Positions 25,785 through 35,900 of a stretch of DNA of 64,000 bases are shown piece by piece. A program made the position numbers and the translations under genes. The notes beneath the pieces are model-generated. The model was not told where the DNA came from. It did not search any database and worked only from the letters and a program-made list of their open reading frames with translations. Origin of the DNA: Pseudomonas sp. HN11 (GTDB lineage: Bacteria; Pseudomonadota; Gammaproteobacteria; Pseudomonadales; Pseudomonadaceae); contig NZ_CP089985.1 in the NCBI RefSeq assembly GCF_021390155.1, positions 4,909,001 to 4,973,000 on the forward strand, in the 5' to 3' direction. The first letter of the stretch is position 1, and the number at the start of each line of letters is the position of its first letter.

Positions 25785-26498
25785 TCATGGGCACCAGTAA
25801 ATCTCTAATGTAGGTTGCAAAAACGCGCGAATCGGCATGGCAGGGACGTCGTCACTGGCCAGCGCGGCGCTCAAGGTGGTCAGTTTCGAACTGCCGGATA
25901 TCGACAGCACGATGAAGTTTGCCGTGGCCAGCAACGCGCGACTCATGGTCAGACGTTGGTGTGGCACAGTCGGCGCCAGCATCGGCCAGCAACGGCGGGT
26001 ACTGTCCAGCTGCAAGGCTTCAGTCAGGTTCGGGCTGTTGGGAAACAGCGACGCGGTGTGGCCGTCGTCGCCCATACCCAGTACCAGCACATCGATGCCC
26101 GGCAATTCGCCCAGCAGGCGATCGGCCTGCTCGGCAGCGTCTTCAAGGTTGGCAGCGGCGCTGTAGAGGCTGAGGAACTTGGCCTTGGCCGCCGGGCCCT
26201 GCAACAGATGCTGCTTGAGCAAGCCGGCATTGCTGTCGGCATGTTCAACCGGCACCCAGCGTTCGTCGGCCAGAGTGATCGTGACCTTGGACCAGTCCAG
26301 GCCTTGCTTGGCCAAGTGCTGGAAAAATGCCACGGGACTACGGCCACCCGACACCACCAGGGTCGCTTCGCCACGGGCACTGATGGCCGTGCGCAGCTGC
26401 TCGGCCACGTCATTGGCCAGCCCTTCCGCCAACAGCACCGGCGTGCGATATTCGTGAGGCGTTACGCCCTGCGGCAGTTTCAATTCAGATATCGCCAT
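25785..26498 (-). CDS. pgl: 6-phosphogluconolactonase
   Basis: 237-residue enzyme that hydrolyses 6-phosphogluconolactone. [15 protein letters not shown] and [14 protein letters not shown] are the diagnostic motifs of the bacterial DevB type. ATG 26498 (MAISELK) has GGAGG seven bases upstream and overlaps the 3' end of zwf by 14 bases, so translation is probably coupled. Middle gene of the operon. Confidence 0.95.
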   Translation of the reverse strand: MAISELKLPQGVTPHEYRTPVLLAEGLANDVAEQLRTAISARGEATLVVSGGRSPVAFFQHLAKQGLDWSKVTITLADERWVPVEHADSNAGLLKQHLLQGPAAKAKFLSLYSAAANLEDAAEQADRLLGELPGIDVLVLGMGDDGHTASLFPNSPNLTEALQLDSTRRCWPMLAPTVPHQRLTMSRALLATANFIVLSISGSSKLTTLSAALASDDVPAMPIRAFLQPTLEIYWCP

Positions 26499-27951
26499 AC
26501 CATGACCTCCCATCCCGCGTGATCAGTGCAATGGAGCTCATCGGCCCCCAGGAGCCCGCCGCGTACGGCTTGGGCGCGTCGCCGGATTTTTTCCACCCGG
26601 CGATCAACTGGTCACACCACTTCCACGCGGCTTCGATTTCATCTTTGCGAACAAACAGGTTCTGATTGCCGCGCATCACTTCCAGCAACAACCGCTCGTA
26701 GGCATCCGGGATTCGGGCGCTGCGGTAGGTGTCGGAAAAATTCAGTTGCAGAGGCCCGCTGCGCAGTTGCATGCCCTTGTCCAGGCCCTGCTCCTTGGTC
26801 ATCACGCGCAAGGAAATGCCTTCGTCCGGTTGCAGGCGGATGATCAGTTTGTTGCTGATCTGCAAGCGCTGCTCCGGGGCGAAGATGTAGTGGGACGGTT
26901 CCTTGAAGTGGATGACGATCTGCGACAGCTTTTGCGGCATGCGCTTGCCCGTGCGCAGGTAGAACGGCACTCCGGCCCAACGCCAGTTACGGATATCGGC
27001 ACGCAGGGCGACGAAGGTCTCGGTGTCGCTCTGGGTGTTGGAATTCTCTTCTTCCAGGTAACCCGGCACCGGCTTGCCGGCGCTGTAGCCGGCGATGTAC
27101 TGGCCGCGCACCACCTGGGTGGTCAGGCCGTCCGGGCTGATCGGTGCCAGGGCCTTGAGCACCTTGACCTTCTCGTCACGGATACTGTCGGCTGACAAGT
27201 CGGCCGGCGGGTCCATGGCGATCAGACAAAGCAGTTGCAACAGGTGATTCTGGATCATGTCGCGCAACTGGCCGGCCTTATCGAAGTAGCCCCAACGGCC
27301 TTCGATACCGACCTGCTCGGCCACGGTGATTTCCACGTGGGAAATGTAATTCTGGTTCCACTGGGTCTCGAACAGGCTATTGGCGAAACGCAGGGCGATC
27401 AGGTTCTGGACCGTCTCTTTGCCCAGGTAGTGGTCGATGCGATACGTGCGGTTTTCCGGGAAAAACTGCGCCACGGCGTCGTTGACCTTGCGCGAGGACT
27501 CCAGGTCTGAACCGATGGGCTTTTCCAGCACCACGCGGGTATTTTCCGCCAGGCCGACCTTGGAGAGGTTCTCGCAGATCGCGCCGTACACGGCCGCCGG
27601 AGTGGCGAAATAGGCGATCAGGCGTTGTTCGGTACCGGCGATTTCGGCCAGGGCCACGTAGTCATCGGCTTTCATGAAGTCGACGTGCACGTAGGTCAGG
27701 CGCGCCAGGAAACGCTGGGCGATGATTTCGTCCAGCTCCTTGCCGACGTATTTACGCAATGCTTGTTCGATATGGGCCAGGTGCTGTTGCTCGGAGCCGG
27801 CTTCACGGGCCAAGGCCAGGATGCGCGTGTCGTCGTGCAGGAGCCCGGCGCCATCGAGTTGATAGAGGGCAGGAAATAACTTGCGCAGCGCCAGATCACC
27901 CAAGGCGCCAAACAGGGCAAAGGTGCAGGGTTCTACGGTTATCGAAGGCAT
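26485..27951 (-). CDS. zwf: Glucose-6-phosphate 1-dehydrogenase
   Basis: 488-residue NADP-dependent dehydrogenase, the first step from glucose 6-phosphate. [16 protein letters not shown] at residues 14-29 is the coenzyme loop, EKPIG lies at 143-147 and the active-site motif RIDHYLGKE at 171-179. Length is normal. It is divergent from hexR with 210 bases between, containing a HexR-type palindrome. It leads an operon with pgl and eda. Confidence 0.97.
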   Translation of the reverse strand: MPSITVEPCTFALFGALGDLALRKLFPALYQLDGAGLLHDDTRILALAREAGSEQQHLAHIEQALRKYVGKELDEIIAQRFLARLTYVHVDFMKADDYVALAEIAGTEQRLIAYFATPAAVYGAICENLSKVGLAENTRVVLEKPIGSDLESSRKVNDAVAQFFPENRTYRIDHYLGKETVQNLIALRFANSLFETQWNQNYISHVEITVAEQVGIEGRWGYFDKAGQLRDMIQNHLLQLLCLIAMDPPADLSADSIRDEKVKVLKALAPISPDGLTTQVVRGQYIAGYSAGKPVPGYLEEENSNTQSDTETFVALRADIRNWRWAGVPFYLRTGKRMPQKLSQIVIHFKEPSHYIFAPEQRLQISNKLIIRLQPDEGISLRVMTKEQGLDKGMQLRSGPLQLNFSDTYRSARIPDAYERLLLEVMRGNQNLFVRKDEIEAAWKWCDQLIAGWKKSGDAPKPYAAGSWGPMSSIALITRDGRSWYGDI

Positions 27952-28016
27952 GATGTTTGTTCTTTTATCAAGTTAAGCTACAAATACCTTTTTTCAAGGC
28001 ATCACTCAAGGAAAAA

Positions 28017-28033
28017 TGTAGTAATAACCACAA
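28017..28033. promoter_or_regulatory. Likely HexR operator in the zwf-hexR intergenic region
   Basis: TGTAGTAATAACCACAA, reading TTGTGGTTATTACTACA on the other strand, an imperfect palindrome that fits the TTGT-N-ACA(A) HexR pattern described for the Pseudomonas zwf promoter. It lies 66 bases before zwf and 129 before hexR. KDPG release of HexR is known from P. putida. Confidence 0.75.
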
Positions 28034-28161
28034 CATTTTCCCGAAATATGCATTGCGAGTGGTGGTGATCAGCTACCCTCAGTAGGATAGGCCACCGCAA
28101 AAGACCACTCATCGATTGGTTGCCACCTTTTATTTGCATCGTCGCCCGAAGGAAAGACTGA

Positions 28162-29031
28162 ATGGACCGCGTGCGAAATCTTCTGGAACAGATCCAGAAC
28201 CGCCTCGAAGAATTGAACAAGGCTGAGAAAAAAGTCGCCGAGGTCATCCTGCTCAACCCGCAGCAGGCGACCCGCTTCTCCATCGCCGCCCTCGCCCAGG
28301 CCGCTTCGGTCAGTGAACCGACGGTAAACCGTTTCTGCCGTTCGTTCGGCGTGAGCGGCTACCCTGAACTGAAATTGCAGCTGGCGCAAAGTCTGGCCAG
28401 CGGCGCGGCGTACGTCAGCCGCGCCGTGGAAGCTGATGATAACCCTGAGGCCTACACCCAGAAGATCTTTGGCAGTGCCATCGCATCCCTGGACAGTGCC
28501 TGCCAGGCCCTGGACCCGGCGTTGATCAGCAAGGCTGTGGATCTGTTGATTCAGGCACGGCAGATCCACTTCTTCGGCCTGGGCGCTTCGGCGCCGGTGG
28601 CCATGGACGCATTGCACAAGTTCTTCCGCTTCAACCTGGCCGTGACGGCCCATGCCGACGTGCTGATGCAGCGCATGATCGCCTCGGTGGCGCATACAGG
28701 CGAGTTATTCGTGATCATTTCCTACACCGGGCGTACCCGTGAGCTGGTGGAAGTGGCGCGTATCGCACGAGGGAATGGCGCGTCCGTACTGGGCGTGACA
28801 GCCGAGAATTCGCCGCTGGCCAAGGCCAGTACGGTGAGCCTGAATATTCCGCTGCCGGAAGACACCGACATCTACATGCCGATGACCTCGCGGATCATCC
28901 AACTGACGGTGCTGGATGTGCTGGCGACCGGCATGACCTTGCGCCGTGGCGTGGATTTCCAGCCGCACTTGCGCAAGATCAAAGAGAGTTTGAATGACAG
29001 CCGGTATCCGGTGGGCGACGAATTCAATTAA
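28162..29031 (+). CDS. hexR: RpiR-family regulator of hexose metabolism
   Basis: 289-residue repressor. The N-terminal RpiR helix-turn-helix (residues about 1-77) contains [26 protein letters not shown]; the C-terminal SIS sugar-phosphate domain contains [19 protein letters not shown] and [17 protein letters not shown], where the ligand Ser/Thr residues lie. Divergent from zwf, as in P. putida and P. aeruginosa, where HexR represses zwf, edd and gap. It ends near a REP hairpin. Confidence 0.95.
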   Translation: MDRVRNLLEQIQNRLEELNKAEKKVAEVILLNPQQATRFSIAALAQAASVSEPTVNRFCRSFGVSGYPELKLQLAQSLASGAAYVSRAVEADDNPEAYTQKIFGSAIASLDSACQALDPALISKAVDLLIQARQIHFFGLGASAPVAMDALHKFFRFNLAVTAHADVLMQRMIASVAHTGELFVIISYTGRTRELVEVARIARGNGASVLGVTAENSPLAKASTVSLNIPLPEDTDIYMPMTSRIIQLTVLDVLATGMTLRRGVDFQPHLRKIKESLNDSRYPVGDEFN

Positions 29032-29062
29032 GGCTGGAGTCTCGACCAGCAATACCGACCCT

Positions 29063-29082
29063 TTCGCGGGCTTGCCCGCGAA
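29063..29082. repeat. Single REP hairpin between hexR and mutarotase
   Basis: TTCGCGGGC-TT-GCCCGCGAA, perfect stem, between the convergent hexR and mutarotase genes; could also act as terminator. Confidence 0.8.
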
Positions 29083-29101
29083 GAGGCCATCAGCCACACC
29101 G

Positions 29102-29947
29102 CTAAACCCCAGCCCGCGCCTGCAGGCTGAGATGCGCCCTCTCCCCTGGCGCCAGGCTGGCCCCGGCCATCGCCGATTCCACACACACAAAACCCGACGC
29201 CTCATTGAAGCTCACGCCCAATAGTGGCCGGCTGCCCGGATGCCACACCACCGTGTCGGCAGTGTCGCCCGTATCAATACACAGTTCGCGCTGCCAGGCG
29301 TGGTCCTTGAGCTGCAGTTCACCTTCATGCTGGAACACCCGCTGACAACCACCCTCCACACGTAGCTCGCCTTCCTGCTGGCAAACCTGGCGGTTGAGCT
29401 GGTCGTAACCTTGTGCCCCCTCAAGTCCAGACAGCGCTATCTCATCGACGTGACCAATACGCCAATAAGCATGCAAAGCATGGCTCAATTGGCACGGCAG
29501 TTCGTCCTGATGCTCGGTGCTCAAGCGCAGTTCCAGGGTTTCGCCCAGGTGCGCGTGCAGGTCGACTTGCCAGTCGCACAGCTGCAATTGCCAGTGCAGG
29601 CGTACGCCGTCGTCATCGGTACTGCTGTCGAGCAGTTTCCAGTCGATCAGTCGCGCCCAGCCATGGGACGGCCAGGCATTTTCGCTCGGATGACGCCCAT
29701 ACCATGGCCAGCACACCGGCACGCCCCCACGAATGGCGCCGACTTGCGGCCATTTGGCTGCACACCACAGCCAAGGCTTCTGACCCGTGGGCTGAAAGTG
29801 CAGCAATTGCGCGCCCTGGCGACTGAATACCGCCTGGCACAGCGGATGGTCGATCACCAACACGTCGCGCATCTGGAAGCGCTCCCAGGCGAATACCGGG
29901 CGTTCGCGCAGGGATTTGAAAAAGCGTTGCAGCGGTTGCTCATGCAT
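29102..29947 (-). CDS. D-hexose-6-phosphate mutarotase (YeaD-like)
   Basis: 281-residue aldose-1-epimerase-fold protein. IRGGVPVCWPWYGRHP and WPSHGWARLIDW are the hallmark segments of the hexose-6-phosphate branch, with the active-site His in SHGWAR and a second region HALHAYWRIGHVDEIALSGLEG. It interconverts alpha and beta anomers of glucose 6-phosphate, supplying the beta form to zwf. It follows oprB on the same strand, with a terminator hairpin between. Confidence 0.9.
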   Translation of the reverse strand: MHEQPLQRFFKSLRERPVFAWERFQMRDVLVIDHPLCQAVFSRQGAQLLHFQPTGQKPWLWCAAKWPQVGAIRGGVPVCWPWYGRHPSENAWPSHGWARLIDWKLLDSSTDDDGVRLHWQLQLCDWQVDLHAHLGETLELRLSTEHQDELPCQLSHALHAYWRIGHVDEIALSGLEGAQGYDQLNRQVCQQEGELRVEGGCQRVFQHEGELQLKDHAWQRELCIDTGDTADTVVWHPGSRPLLGVSFNEASGFVCVESAMAGASLAPGERAHLSLQARAGV

Positions 29948-29989
29948 GTGCCACAGTCCTGAATATCTTCACAATGCTGCCCAAAAAAA

Positions 29990-30011
29990 GCGGGTAGCCA
30001 TGGCTACCCGC
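29990..30011 (-). terminator. Terminator after oprB
   Basis: GCGGGTAGCCATGGCTACCCGC perfect stem (11-base arms) followed on the minus strand by seven T, 39 bases after the oprB stop. Confidence 0.92.
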
Positions 30012-30049
30012 AAAATGCGCACAGAGAGAAGGAGCTTATCGCAACAGCG

Positions 30050-31396
30050 TTAGAACGTAGACTGAATTTTCAGGCCCGCTACCAACGCGTTGTCGACTTT
30101 ATCCACGCCGCCAGGTTGCACGACGTATTGCAGGTTTGGACGCACGGTCAGCCAGTTGGTGACGTGGAAACCATAGTTGAGTTCGACGTTGTACTCAGTC
30201 TCACGGATCGGTGTGTACAGCGGGTTATCGTAGTCGCTCACACCATTGGCGGCATTGAGCAGCTCAGCGTTCTTCTTCACGTCATCGTTGACGTGCAGGC
30301 GAGCGACACCGATACCGACGTCATCTTTTGGACGCGCGTCGAATGGGCCTTTGTACACCAGCATAATCGACTGATAGTTGTCGACCAGGTTGGTTTCCTT
30401 GTCGTGGAAGGTGGCGTTGGCCGCGATGTTCAGACCGCGCGAGGCATCACCGTTATGCGTGGTGAGTTGCTGTTGGGCAACGAACCAGTAGCCTTTCTTG
30501 CTGCTGCGGGTACGGAAGCCCGCGCCAGTGAGGACAGCATTGTCACCGTTGACGTCTTCACGAACGTCCGGGGCATCGGCGGCGCTTTTGTAGTAACCCA
30601 CACGGTATTCGCCCGGCAGGTTGTTCACCTTAGGCGACCAGACCAATTCCACCGGGATCACGGTGCCCTTGGTGCCGCTGCCGCTGAGTTTGAAGCCGTT
30701 GCCGTGCTCCAACTGCGATGGATTCTGGTTGTACGCACCGATCTGCGCATACAGCTCAGGCGTGATGTTGTACTTCACGCGAATCGCCGCCTGGCTGACG
30801 GGCCAGTTGTACCAGGTGTTTACATAGTTACCCACTTGCGAGCCGCAGAACGACAGGTTCTGGAAGTCGCACGGGAAGGTGTTGAAGTCTTCGCCTTCGC
30901 CGAAGTAACCGAGTTTCACGTCCAGCTTGTTGTCGAACATCTGGTGCTGGATCCAGAACTGGGTCAGACGCACCATGTGGCCACGGCCGTAGACTTCTTG
31001 AGACGAGCTCAAGGTGCCGGCGCGCGGGTCGCCGATACGATCGTTGGAGATGTTCTGGCCATTCCGGCTGGTCAATTGGATCTTGGCCTGGGTGTTATCC
31101 CAGCCCCACAGCTTTTGCAGGTCCAGCGCCACGCCCAGACCGAACTGGTCAGCGTAACGACCGGTCTTGTCATCGTTGTAGCCGCCGTGGGCGTTGTAGC
31201 CCGCCTCCCCAACGTAGTCAGCCTTGATGTCGATACCTTGCTCGATCAGCTTGGTACGCTCACCGCCCCAGTCGCCGGTCATCCACTTCGAATCAGCACT
31301 GAATGCATCGGCCGCCATCGCATTGGCGGACAATACCAAGGCTGCTGCAGCTGACATTTGGCAGATCAGCCGAGTGTTGTTGTGTTGCTTTTTCAT
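30050..31396 (-). CDS. oprB: Carbohydrate-selective outer-membrane porin OprB
   Basis: 448-residue outer-membrane barrel. A signal peptide MKKQHNNTRLICQMSAAAALVLSANAMAADAF leads into GDWGGERTKLIEQGIDIKADYVGE, the typical start of the OprB family, and the protein ends in Phe (LKIQSTF) as barrel proteins do. Lets glucose and other sugars into the periplasm. Directly downstream of gtsABCD on the same strand, 85 bases after gtsD, so probably co-induced. Terminated by the hairpin at 29990. Confidence 0.95.
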   Translation of the reverse strand: MKKQHNNTRLICQMSAAAALVLSANAMAADAFSADSKWMTGDWGGERTKLIEQGIDIKADYVGEAGYNAHGGYNDDKTGRYADQFGLGVALDLQKLWGWDNTQAKIQLTSRNGQNISNDRIGDPRAGTLSSSQEVYGRGHMVRLTQFWIQHQMFDNKLDVKLGYFGEGEDFNTFPCDFQNLSFCGSQVGNYVNTWYNWPVSQAAIRVKYNITPELYAQIGAYNQNPSQLEHGNGFKLSGSGTKGTVIPVELVWSPKVNNLPGEYRVGYYKSAADAPDVREDVNGDNAVLTGAGFRTRSSKKGYWFVAQQQLTTHNGDASRGLNIAANATFHDKETNLVDNYQSIMLVYKGPFDARPKDDVGIGVARLHVNDDVKKNAELLNAANGVSDYDNPLYTPIRETEYNVELNYGFHVTNWLTVRPNLQYVVQPGGVDKVDNALVAGLKIQSTF

Positions 31397-31481
31397 CCCT
31401 ACATCCTCGTCTTTATTGTTATTAAACTGTTTTTATCTAACGCGGTTTACATTTTTTATCTAAAACAACAACTTATCTACT

Positions 31482-32642
31482 TCAACGGCCTTTGAATTGG
31501 GCCACATTGTCGGCATGCCCCTGTGCGGGCAATGAAGCAGCAGTGCCCAGTCGCTCGCCGGTGTTGGCGTCGAACAGCAAGACCTTGGAAGGATCGAATT
31601 GCAGGGTCAGGGTTTCGCCCACCTGCGGTGCAACGTCGGGTGCCAGGCGGCAGCAGACCTTGGTGTCATTGAGTTGCACGAATACCAGGGTGTCCGGGCC
31701 GGTCGGCTCGGTGACCTGCACTTCGGCACGAATGCTCGACCCACTGTCGCCTTCGCCCGACGCCAACATGATCTGCTCCGGACGCAGGCCCAGGATTACA
31801 TCACGGTCTTCAAGGCCGGCATCCGTGGTGTTCAGTGCCAGCTCGCAACGGGCCTGGCCGCTGTCGAGCAATGCCACTAGGCGGCCGTCCTTGCGTTGCA
31901 GGCGCAGGGGCACGAAGTTCATCGGTGGCGAACCGATAAAGCTCGCCACGAACTGGTTGGCCGGGTTGTTGTAGATCTCTTTCGGCGTGCCGAACTGCTG
32001 GATGATACCGTCCTTCATGACCGCAACCTTGTCGCCCAGGGTCATCGCTTCAATCTGGTCGTGGGTCACATAGACCGTGGTGGTCTTGAGGCGCTGGTGC
32101 ATCAGTTTCATTTCGGTGCGCATCTCGACGCGCAGCTTGGCGTCAAGGTTGGACAGCGGTTCGTCGAACAAGTAGATCTTGGGCCGACGCGCCAAGGCAC
32201 GGCCCATGGCCACGCGCTGTTGCTGGCCGCCGGACAACTGGCCCGGCTTGCGGTTGAGCAGGTGTTCGATCTGCAGCAACTTGGCCACACGTGCCACTTC
32301 GGCGTCGATGTCAGCCTGGGGCATCTTGCGGATCTTGAGGCCGAACTCGATGTTCTCGCGCACGCTCATGGTCGGGTACAGCGCGTAGGACTGGAACACC
32401 ATGGCGATGTCACGGTCCTTGGGGCTCATGCCGCTCACATCCTGGTCGCCGATCATGATCGCGCCGCCGGTGATGGTCTCAAGCCCGGCGATGCAGTTCA
32501 TCAGCGTGGATTTACCACACCCCGAAGGGCCAACCAGGATCAGGAATTCACCTTCCTTGATCGACAGTTCGATGTTCTTCAAGGTGTCGGGCAGGCCGGC
32601 ACCATAGGTCTTGTTTACATTGCGAAGTTCAAGCGTAGCCAT
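31482..32642 (-). CDS. gtsD: Sugar ABC transporter ATP-binding protein GtsD
   Basis: 386-residue ATPase. Walker [10 protein letters not shown] at 38-46, signature LSGGQ at 136-140, Walker B IYLFDEP at 156-162, H-loop in YVTHDQIEA; the last 150 residues are the TOBE/OB regulatory domain typical of MalK/UgpC-type ATPases. Powers glucose and other monosaccharide uptake with GtsABC. It follows gtsC by two bases. Confidence 0.95.
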   Translation of the reverse strand: MATLELRNVNKTYGAGLPDTLKNIELSIKEGEFLILVGPSGCGKSTLMNCIAGLETITGGAIMIGDQDVSGMSPKDRDIAMVFQSYALYPTMSVRENIEFGLKIRKMPQADIDAEVARVAKLLQIEHLLNRKPGQLSGGQQQRVAMGRALARRPKIYLFDEPLSNLDAKLRVEMRTEMKLMHQRLKTTTVYVTHDQIEAMTLGDKVAVMKDGIIQQFGTPKEIYNNPANQFVASFIGSPPMNFVPLRLQRKDGRLVALLDSGQARCELALNTTDAGLEDRDVILGLRPEQIMLASGEGDSGSSIRAEVQVTEPTGPDTLVFVQLNDTKVCCRLAPDVAPQVGETLTLQFDPSKVLLFDANTGERLGTAASLPAQGHADNVAQFKGR

Positions 32643-32644
32643 GA

Positions 32645-33490
32645 TTACCCCTTGACCGCGCCGGCCGTGAGGCCGCGCACGAAATACTTGCCTGCGATCA
32701 CATAGACCAACAGGGTCGGCAGCCCGGCGATCATCGCCGCCGCCATGTCCACGTTATATTCCTTGGCCCCGGTGCTGGTGTTGACCAGGTTGTTCAGCGC
32801 CACGGTGATGGGCTGCGAGTCGCCACTGGAGAACACCACACCGAACAGGAAGTCGTTCCATATCTGGGTGAACTGCCAGATCAGGCAGACCATGATGATC
32901 GGGGTCGACATCGGCAGAATGATCTGACGGAAGATAGTGAAAAAGCCCGCACCGTCCAGGCGCGCAGCCTTGATCAGCGCGTCCGGAATGCTCACGTAGT
33001 AATTACGGAAGAACAGCGTGGTGAACGCCAGGCCGTAGACCACGTGCACAAACACCAGCCCGGTGGTAGTACTGGCCAGGCCCATCTTGCCGAGGGTGAA
33101 CGACGCCGGCAGCAGCACGGTCTGGAACGGCAGGAAGCAACCGAACAGCAGCAAGCCGAAGAACAACTGCGAGCCTTTGAAGCGCCAGAACGACAGCACA
33201 TAGCCGTTCAATGCACCGATGGCGGTGGAGATCAGTACGGCCGGAACGGTGATCTTGATCGAGTTCCAGAAGTAGCCGTCTACAGTGGCCCAGGCCTTTA
33301 CCCAGCCGATACCGGTGACCACGGTCGGCCAGCTCAGCAGGTTGCCGGAGCTGATGTCTTCGGGGGTCTTGAAACTGGTCAGCAGCATCACCACCAGCGG
33401 CACCAGGTACAGCAGCACAGCGAGAATCAGCACCGCGTAGATCGCGATGCGACTCAGGCTGATGGGTGATTTGGAGGCGAGACTAGTCAT
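32645..33490 (-). CDS. gtsC: Sugar ABC transporter permease GtsC
   Basis: 281-residue MalG-type permease with six membrane helices; the EAA loop that contacts the ATPase is ALIKAARLDGAGFFTIFRQIILPMSTP. It overlaps the 3' end of gtsB by 8 bases, which implies coupled translation. Its membrane partner is GtsB. Confidence 0.95.
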   Translation of the reverse strand: MTSLASKSPISLSRIAIYAVLILAVLLYLVPLVVMLLTSFKTPEDISSGNLLSWPTVVTGIGWVKAWATVDGYFWNSIKITVPAVLISTAIGALNGYVLSFWRFKGSQLFFGLLLFGCFLPFQTVLLPASFTLGKMGLASTTTGLVFVHVVYGLAFTTLFFRNYYVSIPDALIKAARLDGAGFFTIFRQIILPMSTPIIMVCLIWQFTQIWNDFLFGVVFSSGDSQPITVALNNLVNTSTGAKEYNVDMAAAMIAGLPTLLVYVIAGKYFVRGLTAGAVKG

Positions 33491-34391
33491 TACGTTTGGT
33501 CCTCAGCTCGGAGTAGAGGTAAGGCACGATGATCGCGAGGATCGCACCGAGCATCAGGATTGCGCTGGCCGAGCCCATGCCCATCTGGCCACGGCTGAAG
33601 GTGAACGAGTACATGAACATCGCCGGCAGGTCGGACGAGTAGCCAGGGCCGCCAGCAGTCATCGCCGCCACCAGATCGAAGCTCTTGATCGCAATGTGCG
33701 CCAGGATCATCACCGCACTGAAGAACACTGGGCGCAGGCTTGGCAGCACCACGCTCCAGTAGATGCGCGGCAGGCTCGCGCCGTCGATCTGCGCGGCACG
33801 GATGATTGATTGATCGACACCGCGTAGACCCGCAAGGAACATCGCCATAATGAAGCCAGAGGCTTGCCAGACGGCAGCGATCACCAGGCAGTAGACCACG
33901 CGGTCCGGGTCGATCAGCCAGTCGAGACGGAAGCCTTCCCAGCCCCAGTCACGCAGGAGTTTGTCCAGGCCCATGCCCGGGTTGAGCAGCCATTTCCAGG
34001 CCGTACCGGTGACGATCATCGAGAGCGCCATCGGGTACAGGTAAATGGTGCGAATGAAGCCTTCACGACGGATTTTCTGGTCGAGGAAGATCGCCAGGGT
34101 TACGCCGATGACCAGGGTGATGCCAATGAACATCCCGCCAAACACAGCCAGGTTCTTGCTCGCGACCCACCAGCGGTCGTTGTCGAACAACCGCGCGTAT
34201 TGCGCAAGGCCCGCCCATTTGTAGGTGGGCAGAAATGTCGAATTGGTGAACGACAGCACAAACGTCCACAGGATGTAGCCGTAGAAGCCCACCAGCACGA
34301 TGAACATGCTGGGCGCCAGCACCAGTTTGGGTAGCCAGCGCTGCAGTGCATCGAACGGCGAGGCTTTGCTGAACACAGCAACAGAACTCAT
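33483..34391 (-). CDS. gtsB: Sugar ABC transporter permease GtsB
   Basis: 302-residue MalF-type permease with about six to seven helices; EAA-type loop SIIRAAQIDGASLPRIYWSVVLPSLRP. ATG 34391 (MSSVAVFSK) is the preferred start; one four codons upstream is possible. It is separated from gtsA by a 101-base gap that carries an intergenic repeat, so differential expression against the binding protein is plausible. Confidence 0.93.
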   Translation of the reverse strand: MSSVAVFSKASPFDALQRWLPKLVLAPSMFIVLVGFYGYILWTFVLSFTNSTFLPTYKWAGLAQYARLFDNDRWWVASKNLAVFGGMFIGITLVIGVTLAIFLDQKIRREGFIRTIYLYPMALSMIVTGTAWKWLLNPGMGLDKLLRDWGWEGFRLDWLIDPDRVVYCLVIAAVWQASGFIMAMFLAGLRGVDQSIIRAAQIDGASLPRIYWSVVLPSLRPVFFSAVMILAHIAIKSFDLVAAMTAGGPGYSSDLPAMFMYSFTFSRGQMGMGSASAILMLGAILAIIVPYLYSELRTKRND

Positions 34392-34409
34392 GGGGAAATC
34401 CACTAAAAG

Positions 34410-34492
34410 AATAAAGGCAGCTGCAAGTTACAAGCTACAAGCGGCAAGAGAGCCAGCACACCACTTGCAGCTTTTAACTTGCAGCTTGTTGC
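34410..34492. repeat. AGCTTGCAGCTTG-type intergenic repeat, copy 1 (inside gts operon)
   Basis: Inverted-repeat tract made of CAAGCTACAAGCGGCAAG and CTTGCAGCTTGTTGCTT words, in the gtsA-gtsB gap. The same words recur at 39285, 54858 and 62010. Confidence 0.75.
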
Positions 34493-35779
34493 TTATTTGG
34501 CCGACTTGATCGCAGCGCCAAGCTTTTTGGCGGTGTCGGCCGGATCGGCTTTCGGGTCGTTGATGTAGTTGGTCACGACGTCAAAGAACGCACCTTGTAC
34601 AGCCAGGGTAGTGGCCATGTTGTGCGCCATGCTTGGCTGCAGGCCGCCGGTCTTGGCGTCTGCCAGGAAATCCTTGGCAGCGGTCTGGGCGCAGGCATCA
34701 AAGCCGTAGGAGTCCATTTTGTTCAGCATGTCGTTGCGAACCGGGATCGAACCCTTGTTGATGCTGAACACTTTCTGGAAGTTTTCACCCAGCACGACTT
34801 TGGCAATATCTTGCTGGCCAGCAGCCGTGCCTTTGTCTTTCTGCTTGAACACCGCCAGGGAGTCGATGTTGTAGGTGAAGGCTTTGTCGGTGCCCGGGAA
34901 CGCTACGCACTCGTAGTCCTTACCAGCAACTTTTTTGGCGGCGGTCCACTCGGACTTGGCCCAGTCACCCATGATCTGCATGCCGGCCTTGCCGTTGATG
35001 ACCTTGCCCGCTTCGAGGTTCCAGTCCTGGCCTTTGCCGTCGACGTCCATGTAGGTCGCGACTTTCTTCAGCTCGGTCAGGGCCTTGACCATTTCCGGAC
35101 CGGTCAGTGCGCCGTTATCCAGGTCGACCAGGGCTTTCTTGTAGCCATCGGCACCCATCACCGACAAAACGACCGCTTCGAACACGGTGCTGTCCTGCCA
35201 AGGCTGGCCACCGTGGGCGAGCGGAATGAAGCCCGCAGCCTTGAGCTTGTCACCGGCTGCATAGAACTCCTCGAGGGTGGTCGGGTTCTTGGTGATACCG
35301 GCTTTCTTGAAGACTTCCGGGTTGATCCACAGCCAGTTCACGCGGTGGATGTTGACCGGTACGGCGACGTAGTCACCGTCGTACTTCACGGTGTCGGAGA
35401 CTTTCTTGTCGAGCAGGGAATCCCATTTCTCGTCTTTGGCGACGGACTTCAGGACATCGGTGTCGAGCAGGCCAGTGGACGCCCATTCCTGGATGTCGGG
35501 GCCTTTGATCTGGGCAACACCTGGCGGGTTGCCGGCGACCGCGCGGCTTTTCAGCACGGTCATGGCGGTGGCACCACCGCCACCTGCGACAGCGCCGTCT
35601 TTCCAGACGAAGCCATCTTTCTCAACTTGGGCCTTCAGGACATCTACGGCCGCCTTCTCACCGCCCGAGGTCCACCAATGCACAACTTCAACCGTCCCTT
35701 TCGAGTCGGCGGCAAATGCACTGAGGGGAAACAACGAGGCAATGGAAATAGCAACGGCGAGGCGATTAATCGCGTTCAT
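34493..35779 (-). CDS. gtsA: Sugar ABC transporter substrate-binding protein GtsA
   Basis: 428-residue periplasmic protein: signal peptide [25 protein letters not shown], then [22 protein letters not shown], a family-typical opening of glucose/mannose binding proteins, and a [12 protein letters not shown] segment. Captures glucose in the periplasm for GtsBCD. It starts 104 bases after the AGE gene; the promoter element described at 35835-35900 lies in this gap and in the end of the AGE gene. Confidence 0.95.
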   Translation of the reverse strand: MNAINRLAVAISIASLFPLSAFAADSKGTVEVVHWWTSGGEKAAVDVLKAQVEKDGFVWKDGAVAGGGGATAMTVLKSRAVAGNPPGVAQIKGPDIQEWASTGLLDTDVLKSVAKDEKWDSLLDKKVSDTVKYDGDYVAVPVNIHRVNWLWINPEVFKKAGITKNPTTLEEFYAAGDKLKAAGFIPLAHGGQPWQDSTVFEAVVLSVMGADGYKKALVDLDNGALTGPEMVKALTELKKVATYMDVDGKGQDWNLEAGKVINGKAGMQIMGDWAKSEWTAAKKVAGKDYECVAFPGTDKAFTYNIDSLAVFKQKDKGTAAGQQDIAKVVLGENFQKVFSINKGSIPVRNDMLNKMDSYGFDACAQTAAKDFLADAKTGGLQPSMAHNMATTLAVQGAFFDVVTNYINDPKADPADTAKKLGAAIKSAK

Positions 35780-35834
35780 CTGAGTACCTTTTCTTGTTGT
35801 TATGCATGCAAGTCTTAGGCTTGCGCTGCACGGA

Positions 35835-35900
35835 GTTTAAACATGGATTTTTGAGGCGCAGGTAACAAAGGGATGTGCAAATGTCACCAACTGGTGACAT
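35835..35900 (-). promoter_or_regulatory. gtsA promoter region with 9-base-arm palindrome
   Basis: Palindrome ATGTCACCAACTGGTGACAT (35881-35900) and, 38 bases further on in the transcription direction, GTTTAAAC-TCCGT (35835-35842 plus flank), an apparent -10-like block. Both parts and the 38-base spacing recur upstream of the AGE gene. Part of the palindrome encodes the last residues of the AGE protein. Confidence 0.6.

Noticed and set aside
27966..27994. TTGT...ACAA pair as a second HexR site near zwf
   Set aside because: Spacing of the half-sites is far longer than the 7-8 bases expected; only the site at 28017 fits.
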